Of a stretch of DNA of 64,000 bases, positions 35,699 through 44,269 are shown one piece after another. The notes below the pieces were generated by a model that worked only from the letters and a program-made list of their open reading frames with translations, was not told where the DNA came from and did no database searches. How positions within the stretch are numbered: the first letter of the stretch is position 1; every line of letters starts with the position of its first letter. Source of the stretch: Gymnodinialimonas ceratoperidinii (GTDB taxonomy: Bacteria; Pseudomonadota; Alphaproteobacteria; Rhodobacterales; Rhodobacteraceae); assembly GCF_019297855.1 (NCBI RefSeq), contig NZ_CP079194.1, positions 607,501-671,500 on the forward strand, read 5' to 3'. A program made the translations under genes and the position numbers.

Positions 35699-36573
35699 GC
35701 GGAAAGCTCCAGAATGTCGGCGATGTTGGTGCCCGGCGCGTCGAAGCTGCCGAGCTGGCCTGCGGGGGCGGTCATCACCACGGTCATGCCGGGGCCGTAG
35801 CCGGCGCGCGGGCCGTCGGTCTGGCCGACGATGCCGATGGACATGGCGCCGCGCAGATAGCCGTGGTTGTAGCGGCTGTCGGTGTCCTGAATGGCGACCA
35901 CGTCGCCGAGGCGCAGCTTGTCGAGGCCATGCTCGGCCAGCGCCGCGCGATCGGTGGACTGGATGTGCAGCGAGCCGCCCTCGGAGGTCAGGCCCGCGCC
36001 CGCGCCGACGAAATGCGGCGGCACCGTGGCCACCACGCCGACCTTCAGAACACCGTCCTCAAGCTTCTTGGGCAGCGCATCGAAGAGCGAGGTCGAAAGG
36101 GATTTGATCGCCACGTCCGGGCAATCGTCGACGGTGAGGCCGACGCCCTCGGCTTTGACGAGGATCTGGTCGTCGACGGCGATCTTGCGGCGGGTTTCCA
36201 CATCGAAATGGATGATCACCTGATCGGAGAAGCGCCCGGATTTGCCCGTCACCACGCCGCGCGCACCCTTGGCGGCGCCGCTGGTGATCAGCGCCTCGTT
36301 GCCGACGCAGGCAAAGACGTTGAGGCCGCGGTTCTTGTTCGCGTCCCGGTGCGAGATCGAGACCGAGGGATGGATGCAGTCGCCCGCCCACCCGAAGGCG
36401 CTGTCGCCCACGGTGACGTTGTAGACGATGCCGCCAAAGGTCGGCCAGAGGAAGGCCTTGCCATCGGCGTCGAGGCGGTAGGGCTCGGCCGGGAGGCCGG
36501 AGAGGGAGGGGTTCGCGACCTGCCCCATGACGGAGACGGTGACGATATCGGCGGCGTTGGTTTGGATGCTCAT
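35695..36573 (-). CDS. DUF4438 protein, copy 1
   Basis: This 292-residue protein matches the DUF4438 family, known from structural genomics of Thermotoga but without an assigned reaction. Conserved blocks are GGIVYNVTVGDSAFGWAGDCIHPSVSI (about 47-73), CVGNEALITSGAAKGARGVVTGKSG (about 90-114) and LRLGDVVAIQDTDSRYNHGYLRGAMSIGIVGQ. No signal peptide or helix is seen. The next gene upstream is a paralog, one base away, so the two may form a hetero-oligomer. An enzymatic role in the island is likely but unknown. Confidence 0.85.
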   Translation of the reverse strand: MSIQTNAADIVTVSVMGQVANPSLSGLPAEPYRLDADGKAFLWPTFGGIVYNVTVGDSAFGWAGDCIHPSVSISHRDANKNRGLNVFACVGNEALITSGAAKGARGVVTGKSGRFSDQVIIHFDVETRRKIAVDDQILVKAEGVGLTVDDCPDVAIKSLSTSLFDALPKKLEDGVLKVGVVATVPPHFVGAGAGLTSEGGSLHIQSTDRAALAEHGLDKLRLGDVVAIQDTDSRYNHGYLRGAMSIGIVGQTDGPRAGYGPGMTVVMTAPAGQLGSFDAPGTNIADILELSA

Positions 36574-36574
36574 G

Positions 36575-37438
36575 TCAGGCTCCGATGTTCAGAAGGTCAG
36601 CGATGTTGGCGGAGGCATCGACGGTGAAATCGATCTCGCCATCGCGCGCGGTCATCAGGGTGAGAATGCCGGGACCATGCCCCGTCATGATGCTGTCGCC
36701 GTGGATGCACAGGCAGATTGAAACCGCATCCTTGCGGTAGGAGCGGCCCCAGTGGTGATCGGCGTGGCGGATCGCGATCAGATCGCCCAGACGCATCTGG
36801 TCGATTCCCAGTTCCGCCATCAACGCGCGGTCGCCCGACATCAGGTCCTGGTCGACATATTCGGAGTTCAGCTCGGCGCCCGATCCCATGATGCGGATCG
36901 GCAGCTCCATGGCGACTTTCACCTGCAGGCGGCCGTCTTTCTCGGTGACGCCCATCGCGTGGAACAGCTTGGGGCTCATCTTCTTGAGCGCGACGCCGGG
37001 ATAATCCGTGAGCGCAAAGCCTTGGCCTTTCGTCATGACCTGAATGCGGTCGCCGGGGGCCATGACCTCATGCGCCTCGGGCGAGAACTGCACGAGGATA
37101 CGGGCGTGTTCGCCCACCACGATGCCCCGTTCGCCCGCAGCCATGCCCGAGGTCACGACCGCGTCGTTGCCGATGCAGTTGAGGTAGTGGAGCGCATGGT
37201 GACGGCCCGAGTCGCCCTCGTCATCGATCGAGACGCCGGGCTCCACATGGTCGCCCGCCCACCCGAAGGCGCGGTCGCCGCACATCACGTTATAAGTAAT
37301 GCCGAACATCCCCGGAAGCACGGTTGCCTTGCCATCGGGATAGGGAATGTACTGGCCCGGACGGACCGCTGGCGTGGTGATGACACCTGACACGGCCATC
37401 TCGACCAGGGCGTCTTCATTGGTTCTCAAACTCGGCAT
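36575..37438 (-). CDS. DUF4438 protein, copy 2, first gene of the minus-strand operon
   Basis: This 287-residue paralog shares the DUF4438 blocks: FGITYNVMCGDRAFGWAGDHVEPGVSI, CIGNDAVVTSGMAAGERGIVVGEHA and MRLGDLIAIRHADHHWGRSYRKDAVSICLC. It differs from copy 1 by an HH pair in the last block. The ATG giving MPSLRTNEDA is chosen because it lies 76 bases after a convincing promoter start point; a frame 47 codons longer would begin upstream of that promoter. It leads an eight-gene operon running to 28204. Confidence 0.85.
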   Translation of the reverse strand: MPSLRTNEDALVEMAVSGVITTPAVRPGQYIPYPDGKATVLPGMFGITYNVMCGDRAFGWAGDHVEPGVSIDDEGDSGRHHALHYLNCIGNDAVVTSGMAAGERGIVVGEHARILVQFSPEAHEVMAPGDRIQVMTKGQGFALTDYPGVALKKMSPKLFHAMGVTEKDGRLQVKVAMELPIRIMGSGAELNSEYVDQDLMSGDRALMAELGIDQMRLGDLIAIRHADHHWGRSYRKDAVSICLCIHGDSIMTGHGPGILTLMTARDGEIDFTVDASANIADLLNIGA

Positions 37439-37520
37439 TTCGCGGCACGTCCTTTGCGGGCAGGGGCAGTGAAACAGAAAGCAATGTTTTGGTTTGACTC
37501 CTGATGCCTTCCTTGCCATC

Positions 37521-37549
37521 AGTATATTGTCGACATTGCGCTTGTACAA
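37521..37549 (-). promoter_or_regulatory. Promoter of the minus-strand island operon with operator copy C
   Basis: On the minus strand TTGTAC (37549-37544), a 17-base spacer and TATACT (37526-37521) form a good sigma70-type promoter. The palindromic element TGTCGACAAT (37535-37526) ends at the -10, so a bound regulator would compete with polymerase. The plus-strand operon starts 108 bases away and could be controlled from the same site; no clear plus-strand promoter was recognised. Confidence 0.6.
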
Positions 37550-37656
37550 ATGGGATACACGAGCGAAATGGATAGTCAAGCACCCTGCGTCGAACCCGAT
37601 GGTTTGCTGAAACCACGGCGTTCCGCACGAAACACTAGCGCGGAGAACGCCTACAG

Positions 37657-39183
37657 ATGAGTTATGCAGAGTTGATCGAAACCACCGGCCGGGTGAACGA
37701 TTTCCTGAATGCGGGATCGGTTCTTTCCTGGGACGCGCGCACCATGATGCCCAAGGGCGGCGCCGAGAGCCGCTCCAAGCAGTTGGCGACCCTTGCAGTC
37801 GCGGCGCGGGATCTGCTGTGCTCGGATGAAATGAAGCGCGCCCTCGACGGCGCGGCCCGCGAAACCGCCGGCAAGGATGAAGAATCGCCTGAGGCGCGCA
37901 TCGTGGCGCAGGTCCGCGAGGCCATCGACTACCACGAGCGCATTCCCGCGGAGCTGCTGCGCCGCAAGACGGAGTTGGGCTCCGCCGCCCACGAGGTCTG
38001 GGCCGAGGCGCGCGAGAAGGCCGACTTCTCCATCTTCGCGCCCGCGCTGACCACCATGGTCGACATCAACCGCGAGATGGCCGAGGCGCTCGGCTACGAA
38101 GAACACCCCTACGACGCGCTGATGTACCGCTTCGAGCCGGGCACCACACAGGCCGGGCTCACGACCCTGTTCGCGCGCCTGCGCGAGGGGATGATCCCGC
38201 TGATCCGCGCCATTGCCGAGGCCGACAAGCCGCGCTCGGACTTCCTGTTCCGCGATTATCCGGTCGACGGCCAGATGGCCTTCGCCCTGAAAATGGCCGA
38301 GAAGATCGGCTACGATCTGGACCGCGGGCGGCTCGACACGACGGTACATCCCTTCGAAGTCTCCTTCACCCGCAACGACGTGCGGATCACCACCCGCGTC
38401 AACAAGAACTACATGCCGATGTCGCTGTTCGGCGCACTGCACGAGGCGGGCCACGCGATGTACGAGCAGGGCGTCGATCCCGCCTATACCCGCACGCCGC
38501 TGGCGACCGACCTGATCAGCCTCTACGCTGTGGGCGGCGTCAGCTTCGGCGCCCATGAGAGCCAGTCGCGCCTGTGGGAGAACCACGTGGGCCGCTCGCG
38601 CGCTTTCTGGAAGAACCACATGGACGACATCCGCGCGGCCTATCCCGGCACGCTCGACGATGTGTCGGAGGAGGAGTTCTACCTCGCCATCAACCGCTCC
38701 GAGCCCTCCTTCATCCGTGTCGAGGCGGACGAGCTGACCTACGACTTCCACGTCATGGTCCGCTGCGAGCTGGAAGCCAAGATGATCGACGGCTCGTTGG
38801 AAGTGGCTGACCTGCCGGAAGCCTGGAACGCCGCGATGAAAGAGTATCTCGGCGTCGATGTGCCCGACGACGCGAACGGCGTCTTGCAGGATGTGCATTG
38901 GTCCTCGGGCCAGATCGGCACCTTCTGCAACTACACCATCGGCAACATCATGGCCGCGCAGCTTTTCGATACCGCGACCAGCAAGAAACCCGAAATCCAG
39001 ACCGCGCTCGACAACGCCGATTACACGCCGCTGCGCAACTGGCTGACCGAGAACGTCGCGCAGCACGGCCGCCGTTTCTCGCGCGATGAGCTGCTGGAGA
39101 AGGCCACCGGACGCACGCTCGATCCGGAGCCGTATATCGCTCACCTCACCAAGAAATATTCCGACATCTACGCGCTGAACTAA
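37657..39183 (+). CDS. M32 metallocarboxypeptidase (Taq carboxypeptidase family)
   Basis: This 508-residue zinc carboxypeptidase trims C-terminal residues from peptides in the cytoplasm. The HExxH motif is HEAGH (about residues 268-272), followed by the third zinc ligand and the family block GAHESQSRLWENHVGRSRAFW. IRVEADELTYDFHVMVRCELE and HWSSGQIGTFCNYTIGN are also hallmark M32 sequence. The length matches. It leads the plus-strand operon, 218 bases from the divergent DUF4438 operon. Confidence 0.95.
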   Translation: MSYAELIETTGRVNDFLNAGSVLSWDARTMMPKGGAESRSKQLATLAVAARDLLCSDEMKRALDGAARETAGKDEESPEARIVAQVREAIDYHERIPAELLRRKTELGSAAHEVWAEAREKADFSIFAPALTTMVDINREMAEALGYEEHPYDALMYRFEPGTTQAGLTTLFARLREGMIPLIRAIAEADKPRSDFLFRDYPVDGQMAFALKMAEKIGYDLDRGRLDTTVHPFEVSFTRNDVRITTRVNKNYMPMSLFGALHEAGHAMYEQGVDPAYTRTPLATDLISLYAVGGVSFGAHESQSRLWENHVGRSRAFWKNHMDDIRAAYPGTLDDVSEEEFYLAINRSEPSFIRVEADELTYDFHVMVRCELEAKMIDGSLEVADLPEAWNAAMKEYLGVDVPDDANGVLQDVHWSSGQIGTFCNYTIGNIMAAQLFDTATSKKPEIQTALDNADYTPLRNWLTENVAQHGRRFSRDELLEKATGRTLDPEPYIAHLTKKYSDIYALN

Positions 39184-39199
39184 GGCGGAAGGAAAAGAC

Positions 39200-40399
39200 A
39201 TGACCCACGAAATCTCCCCCCGCCTCGCCAATCGTGTGAAGCTTTCCGACGGTGCGCTGATCACCAAGATGCTCGACATTGCCGAAGGGCTGGACGACGT
39301 GATCAAGCTTGGCCGTGGCGACCCCGACCTCGACACGCCCGAGCACATCATCAAGGCGGGCCAGGACGCGCTGGCCAACGGTGCCACCCATTACACGCAT
39401 CCCCTGGGCATCCAGCCGTTGCGCGAGGCCATTGCCGACAACATCCGCAGCTATGGCGGTGCCGATTACGCGGCTGACGAGATCATGGTCACGCCGGGCG
39501 GTCAGCAGGGCATGTTCATCATCGCGCTGTCTCTGCTGAACCCCGGTGACGAGATCATCGTGCCGTGCCCCGGCTACAACCCCTACAGCCAGGCCGCCGA
39601 GATGGCCGACGCCACGGTCGTTCCGATCCCGATGACGATGGAGACGAACTTCACCCTCACCGCCGAGATGGTGGAGGCGCATATCACGCCGAAATCCAAG
39701 ATCCTCGTGCTGATCAACCCCAACAACCCCACCGGCTCCGTCACCCCGCCCGACGAAGTGCGCAAGATCGCCGAGCTGGCCAAGAAGCACGACCTGATCG
39801 TGATCTCCGACGAGATTTACGCGCGGCTGACGTTTGGCAACAACACGGTGCTGCCGGTCGCCTCGCTGCCCGGCATGAAGGAGCGCACGATCACGCTTTC
39901 GGGCTTTTCCAAAGCCTATGCGATGACCGGTTGGCGGATCGGCTACCTTGCCGGGCCGCGCGATCTGATCATGCCGATGTCCGAGGTGAACCACGCCTTC
40001 GCGATTTCCACCGCCGCCGTGTCGCAGCATGGCGCGCTGGCCGCGATGACCGGCTCGCAGCAGTGTGTCGAGGACATGCGCCAGACCTATGACGCGCGCC
40101 GCGCCGCGATCTGCAAGGGTCTCGACGCCATCGGCATGAGCTACGCCGAGCCGCAGGGGGCCTTCTACGTCTATGCCAACGTCGCCTCGCTCGGGCTCGG
40201 CATCACCGCCGGCGCCTTCTGCGAACGGCTTTTGGCCGAGGGCCGGGTGATGATGTACCCGGGCACGATCTACGGCGATCACACCGACGACTTCGTGCGC
40301 ATGTCGATGACCCAACCCGTCGACCGCATCGAGGTCGCAATGAAACGCATGGCGAGCGTCGTGGAAAGCTTCCGCGCCGATCAACGCCAGCCCGCTTGA
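39200..40399 (+). CDS. Class I/II pyridoxal-phosphate aminotransferase
   Basis: This 399-residue aminotransferase has the PLP Lys in SGFSKAYAMTGWRIGYLAGP, the NPNNPTGSVTPP loop and Asp in ISDEIYARL. It is a paralog of the aminotransferase on the minus arm, sharing the opening LGRGDPD...TP.HI and the block LPGMKERTITL. Together they could handle two different keto-acid intermediates or form opposite steps. It follows the M32 gene by 16 bases with an AAGGA ribosome site. Confidence 0.92.
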   Translation: MTHEISPRLANRVKLSDGALITKMLDIAEGLDDVIKLGRGDPDLDTPEHIIKAGQDALANGATHYTHPLGIQPLREAIADNIRSYGGADYAADEIMVTPGGQQGMFIIALSLLNPGDEIIVPCPGYNPYSQAAEMADATVVPIPMTMETNFTLTAEMVEAHITPKSKILVLINPNNPTGSVTPPDEVRKIAELAKKHDLIVISDEIYARLTFGNNTVLPVASLPGMKERTITLSGFSKAYAMTGWRIGYLAGPRDLIMPMSEVNHAFAISTAAVSQHGALAAMTGSQQCVEDMRQTYDARRAAICKGLDAIGMSYAEPQGAFYVYANVASLGLGITAGAFCERLLAEGRVMMYPGTIYGDHTDDFVRMSMTQPVDRIEVAMKRMASVVESFRADQRQPA

Positions 40400-40416
40400 A
40401 CCGAAGGACAACAGAG

Positions 40417-40908
40417 ATGAATGTGAAATCCGACAACCCGAACGTCAAAAGTATCAAGCACATGGCCTTTGCGGTCAGCGATGCCGAGAAGGCGCTGGAG
40501 GCCTACGCCAAGTTCCTCCACGTGCCCGCCGACACTGAGATCACCCACTTCCCCAAGTCCGGCAACAAGGTCGCGCTCTTCTATCTGGGCGGGATCGAGT
40601 ACCAGCTTTGTCAGTCCACTGAGGCCGGCGGGCGTTTCGATGCCTGGATCAAGGAACGCGGCGCCGAGGGGTTGCACCACATCTGCTACGAGGTCGACGA
40701 CATCGACGCGGCGCTCGCCCATGCGCAGGAGCAGGGCGCGTCGCTGCGCGAATGCAAGGCGTGCAAGAAGTTCGGCTCTCACGCCCACCCCGAGGGTTGG
40801 GTCGCCTTCCTCGACAATGACGCGGGCGGCATCGAGATCGAGTTCATGCAGGTCTACACGCCCGAACAGCTGGCGGCCTACGAGAAATCGGGAGCGGAAG
40901 CGGTATGA
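40417..40908 (+). CDS. VOC/glyoxalase-fold protein
   Basis: This 163-residue vicinal-oxygen-chelate protein has two beta-alpha-beta-beta-beta modules. Metal ligand candidates are His in IKHMAFAVSD, Glu or Gln in LGGIEYQLCQ, His in LHHICYEVDD and Glu in GGIEIEFMQVY. The pattern is nearest to methylmalonyl-CoA epimerase and related epimerases, suggesting epimerisation next to a carbonyl. The ATG with AAGGA eight bases before it is preferred over one seven codons upstream that overlaps the aminotransferase. Its stop overlaps the next start. Confidence 0.82.
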   Translation: MNVKSDNPNVKSIKHMAFAVSDAEKALEAYAKFLHVPADTEITHFPKSGNKVALFYLGGIEYQLCQSTEAGGRFDAWIKERGAEGLHHICYEVDDIDAALAHAQEQGASLRECKACKKFGSHAHPEGWVAFLDNDAGGIEIEFMQVYTPEQLAAYEKSGAEAV

Positions 40909-41903
40909 GCACCTACAAGAATGACACCCTGACCGTCGGCACCGCCACGGCGAAACCCGGTGAAGTCGTGCGCGGCGGCATCCCCACGGTCGATCTGGCC
41001 GGTGGCGTGAAGGTCGAGATCCCCGTCGTCGTAATCAACGGCGCCGAGGCCGGCCCGACCTTCTGGGTCAACGCCGCGATCCATGGTGACGAGCCGGAAG
41101 GCCCGCTGGCCTGCGCCCTCGCGGTCAAGCAGATCGACCCCGCCAAACTGAGCGGCGCGGTGGTGCTGGTGCCTTGCGTCAACCCGCTGGCCTTCTCGGC
41201 GGCCGAGCGCGGCAACCCGCTCGACACCTTCGCCTACGACATGAACCGGATCTATCCCGGCAAGGCCAACGGCTACTTCAGCGACCGCATCGCCAATGCC
41301 CATTGGGAGGCGATGAAGGACGTGGCCGACCTTGAGATCTCCATCCACTCCGGCGGCGCGCATTCCTTCCTCGACAAGGCGATCTTCGTGGACGAGCGTC
41401 CCGAGAGCGTCGAACTGGCGAAGGCCATGGGCGAAGGTTGGGGCTGCATCATGTCCAACTTCACCAAGTCCGGCAGCCCGATGGCCGCGATGAACAACGC
41501 CGGCAAGGTCGGTATCACCGTGGAGTTGGGCGGGCGCTCCTACACCTCGCCCGAGCGGTTCCGCTACGTCGGTGAAGAGCTGGCGAAGTCGATCGTCAAC
41601 ATCTGCTACCATTACGACATGCTCGACGGCACGGCGACCTATCCGGACGACGCCACCAAGGGCCAGCAGGAGGCGTTGCTTGCCCCCGCGTCGGGGATCT
41701 TCCTGCCCGAGCCGGGCGTCGACTTCCTGACGATGATGAAGAAGGGCGACACCATTGCCCGGATCATCAACATCTTCGGTGACGAGGTGGGTGAACTGAA
41801 AGCCCCCGCAGACGGCATGTTCTTCGGCCTGCGCGCCCTGCCCAACGTGAACCAGGGCGATTGGTGCTGCTTCTTCAACAAGGTGGAGGGTCCCCGTGAC
41901 TGA
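40905..41903 (+). CDS. Succinylglutamate desuccinylase/aspartoacylase-family zinc hydrolase
   Basis: This 332-residue zinc-dependent deacylase or carboxypeptidase-like enzyme is of the AstE/AspA type. The zinc motif is NAAIHGDEPEG (His, Glu), the third ligand His is in ISIHSGG, and the catalytic Glu is in GITVELGG. A C-terminal barrel-like region (ASGIFLPEPGVDFLTMMKKGDTIARI) matches family members. It probably removes an acyl or aminoacyl group from an amide. ATGA overlaps the VOC gene stop; the PuuE-like gene follows after 27 bases. Confidence 0.88.
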   Translation: MSTYKNDTLTVGTATAKPGEVVRGGIPTVDLAGGVKVEIPVVVINGAEAGPTFWVNAAIHGDEPEGPLACALAVKQIDPAKLSGAVVLVPCVNPLAFSAAERGNPLDTFAYDMNRIYPGKANGYFSDRIANAHWEAMKDVADLEISIHSGGAHSFLDKAIFVDERPESVELAKAMGEGWGCIMSNFTKSGSPMAAMNNAGKVGITVELGGRSYTSPERFRYVGEELAKSIVNICYHYDMLDGTATYPDDATKGQQEALLAPASGIFLPEPGVDFLTMMKKGDTIARIINIFGDEVGELKAPADGMFFGLRALPNVNQGDWCCFFNKVEGPRD

Positions 41904-41930
41904 GCCGGGGCAAGCCACCGAGGTGGCCTC

Positions 41931-42842
41931 ATGAGCCGCCCGCGCGATCTTGCCGGATATGGGGCGCATCCGCCCGATATCCGATGGCCGAACGGTGCGG
42001 GTCTGGCGGTGAACTTCGTCCTCAACGTCGAGGAGGGGTCCGAGTATTCCGTCGGCGACGGTGACGGCCGCTCCGAAAGCGCGCTCTGCGAGGTTCGTGC
42101 CTCCCGCGTGCCGGTGGGCGACCGCGACCTCGCGGCGGAGTCGATGTACGAATACGGCAGCCGCGTGGGCTTCTGGCGGATACATGACCTGTTCCGCTCC
42201 CGCGAGGTGCCGCTGACGATCTTCGCCGCGGCGCTGGCACTGGAGCGGACCCCCGACATCGCCGCCGCGATCGCCGCAACCGATTGGGACATCTGCGCCC
42301 ACGGCTACCGCTGGATCGAGGCCTATCACCTGACGCCGAAGGCTGAAGCCAAGCAGATCGCCATGGCCCATGAGAGCCTTCTGAAGACGGTGGGACGCGC
42401 GCCCAAGGGCTTTTATTGTCGCTACTCCGCCTCTGCCGTGACGCGGGGGCTCGTGGCCTCACACGGCGGATTTTCCTACGACAGCGACGCCTATAACGAC
42501 GATCTCCCCTACTGGACCGTCGCCAACGGCAACCCGCATCTGGTGGTGCCCTACACGATGGTCACCAACGACGCGAAATTCCTGTCGGGCGATGTCTTCT
42601 CGGGCCGTGAGTTCGGCGATTTCCTGATCGACAGCTTCGATGTCCTCCGCGCCGAGGCGCAGGTCACACCACGCATGATGTCTATCGGGCTGCATAGCCG
42701 GATCATCGGCCATCCGGGGCGTCTGGCGGGCCTGATCCGCTTCATGGATCACCTTGCCGAACACGATGACGTCTGGGTGTGTGGCCGCGATCAGATCGCT
42801 GCGTTCTGGCACGAGAACGTGCCGCCGGGGAAGATCGTATGA
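41931..42842 (+). CDS. PuuE-like polysaccharide deacetylase-fold amidohydrolase
   Basis: This 303-residue protein resembles the metal-independent allantoinase PuuE. It has the family opening RDLAGYGAHPPDIRWPNGAGLAVNFVLNVEEGSEYS, then ICAHGYRWIEAY and the late block MMSIGLHSRIIGHPGRLAGL. These are typical of PuuE and related hydrolases of ureido or imide bonds (chitooligosaccharide deacetylase fold). Downstream lies an AllA-like gene, with ATGA overlap, a pairing known from ureide catabolism. Whether allantoin itself is the substrate is uncertain because no urate pathway genes are seen. Confidence 0.87.
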   Translation: MSRPRDLAGYGAHPPDIRWPNGAGLAVNFVLNVEEGSEYSVGDGDGRSESALCEVRASRVPVGDRDLAAESMYEYGSRVGFWRIHDLFRSREVPLTIFAAALALERTPDIAAAIAATDWDICAHGYRWIEAYHLTPKAEAKQIAMAHESLLKTVGRAPKGFYCRYSASAVTRGLVASHGGFSYDSDAYNDDLPYWTVANGNPHLVVPYTMVTNDAKFLSGDVFSGREFGDFLIDSFDVLRAEAQVTPRMMSIGLHSRIIGHPGRLAGLIRFMDHLAEHDDVWVCGRDQIAAFWHENVPPGKIV

Positions 42843-43327
42843 CCACGAAGCTTACCATACCCCTGCTCGCGCCGGACCCCGCTGCTTTCGCCCCCTACGG
42901 GCAGTTCGTGGCCCCGCCGGCGACCCCGGGCGAGCGGCGTTTCTACAGCGAGGTGCTTGATCGGCGTCCCGCGGGGTCGGTGCCGGTGCTGCACACCAAT
43001 CACGTGCTGCCCCAGACCCTGCCGCTCGACGTCACCCGGATCGAGAGGCACGCCCATGCGGCGCAATGCTTCATCCCTCTCGACGTGGCGCGTTACGTGG
43101 TGATGGTCATGCCCTCTGCCGCTGACGGCTCGCCCCTGCCGGAACAGGCTCTGGCGATGTTGATGCCCGGCACCATGGGCGTCGTCTTCAATCCCGGCGT
43201 CTGGCACCTCGGTGCGACCGTTCTGGATAAGGCGGCGTCTTTCACTGTGCTGATGTGGCGGGGCGGCGCCCAGGCCGACGACCAGTTCCTGACCATTCCA
43301 CCCGTGACCCTCGCGGCCCCATCCTGA
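42839..43327 (+). CDS. Ureidoglycolate lyase (AllA)-like cupin
   Basis: This 162-residue cupin resembles ureidoglycolate lyase, which releases glyoxylate and urea from ureidoglycolate. Key blocks are ERHAHAAQCFIPLDVARYVVMVMP and FNPGVWHLGATVL, including the paired metal or active-site histidines. The start ATG overlaps the PuuE-like stop, so a longer frame is rejected. With PuuE- and Ldh2-like proteins it argues for a ureide-type intermediate. Confidence 0.85.
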   Translation: MTTKLTIPLLAPDPAAFAPYGQFVAPPATPGERRFYSEVLDRRPAGSVPVLHTNHVLPQTLPLDVTRIERHAHAAQCFIPLDVARYVVMVMPSAADGSPLPEQALAMLMPGTMGVVFNPGVWHLGATVLDKAASFTVLMWRGGAQADDQFLTIPPVTLAAPS

Positions 43328-43366
43328 ACACCCGCGCCTTCGCGCGCGTCCTGAAAGAGCACGCCC

Positions 43367-44269
43367 ATGACCAACCGTCAGATCGAATTGTTTGTCCCCG
43401 CCATCACGCCGTTCAAACCCGACCTCAGCATTGATACCGAGCGCTTCGTGGCCCACGCGCGCGCGCTGATGGCGGCAGGCGCCCACGGCCTTGCGCCCTT
43501 CGGCACGACCAGCGAGGCGAACTCGCTTTCGGTGGCCGAGCGGATGGCGGCGCTTGAAGCGCTGATCGATGCCGGCATCGACCCGGGACAGCTGATCCCC
43601 GGCACCGGCTGCTGCAACGCCGAGGATACGATCACGCTCTCCTCCCATGCCACGCGGATGGGCTGCCGCGGCGTCCTGATGCTGCCGCCGTTCTACTACA
43701 AGGGTGTCTCGGACGACGGCGTGTTCGACGCTTTCGCACAGGTTATCGACGCCGTCGGCCCGAACCTTTGCGTCTATCTCTACCACATCCCGCAGATGTC
43801 CGGCGTGCCGATCACCCTGCCGCTGATCGAGCGTCTGATCGCGCGTTATGGCGGCCAGATCGCGGGCCTCAAGGACAGCTCGGGCAAATGGGAGAATACC
43901 AAGGCGGTCATCAAGGCCTTCCCCCAGATCGACACCTATTCGGCATCGGAATCGATGATTCCGCAGAACGTCGCGACGGGCGGGGCGGGGTGCATTTCGG
44001 CAAGCCTCAACGTGAACCCGCGCGGCATTCGCGCGCTGCTCGACGGGTTGAACGGCCCCGATCAGGCGGCGCTTCACGAACAGGTCAGCGCGGTGCGCAG
44101 CATCTTCGAGGGGCTTCCGCTGATCCCCGCGATCAAGGCCGCCGTGGCGGAGCAGAACAACGATCCGGAATATGCGCGGGTCCGTCCGCCCTTCGTCGCG
44201 ATGGGCGATGAACACAAGGATGCCGTGGCCGAGGCCGTCCGCATCGCCGGCCCTCAGGGTGCTGCGTGA
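43367..44269 (+). CDS. DapA/NanA-family Schiff-base aldolase
   Basis: This 300-residue TIM-barrel aldolase or hydratase-lyase belongs to the dihydrodipicolinate synthase superfamily. The Schiff-base Lys is in IAGLKDSSGKW (about 167), the catalytic Tyr in CVYLYHIPQMSG (about 139), and GTTSEANSLS replaces the DapA GTTGE loop. Such enzymes split or join pyruvate-type keto acids. Its location in a catabolic operon argues for cleavage of a 4-hydroxy-2-keto acid rather than lysine synthesis. Confidence 0.88.
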   Translation: MTNRQIELFVPAITPFKPDLSIDTERFVAHARALMAAGAHGLAPFGTTSEANSLSVAERMAALEALIDAGIDPGQLIPGTGCCNAEDTITLSSHATRMGCRGVLMLPPFYYKGVSDDGVFDAFAQVIDAVGPNLCVYLYHIPQMSGVPITLPLIERLIARYGGQIAGLKDSSGKWENTKAVIKAFPQIDTYSASESMIPQNVATGGAGCISASLNVNPRGIRALLDGLNGPDQAALHEQVSAVRSIFEGLPLIPAIKAAVAEQNNDPEYARVRPPFVAMGDEHKDAVAEAVRIAGPQGAA

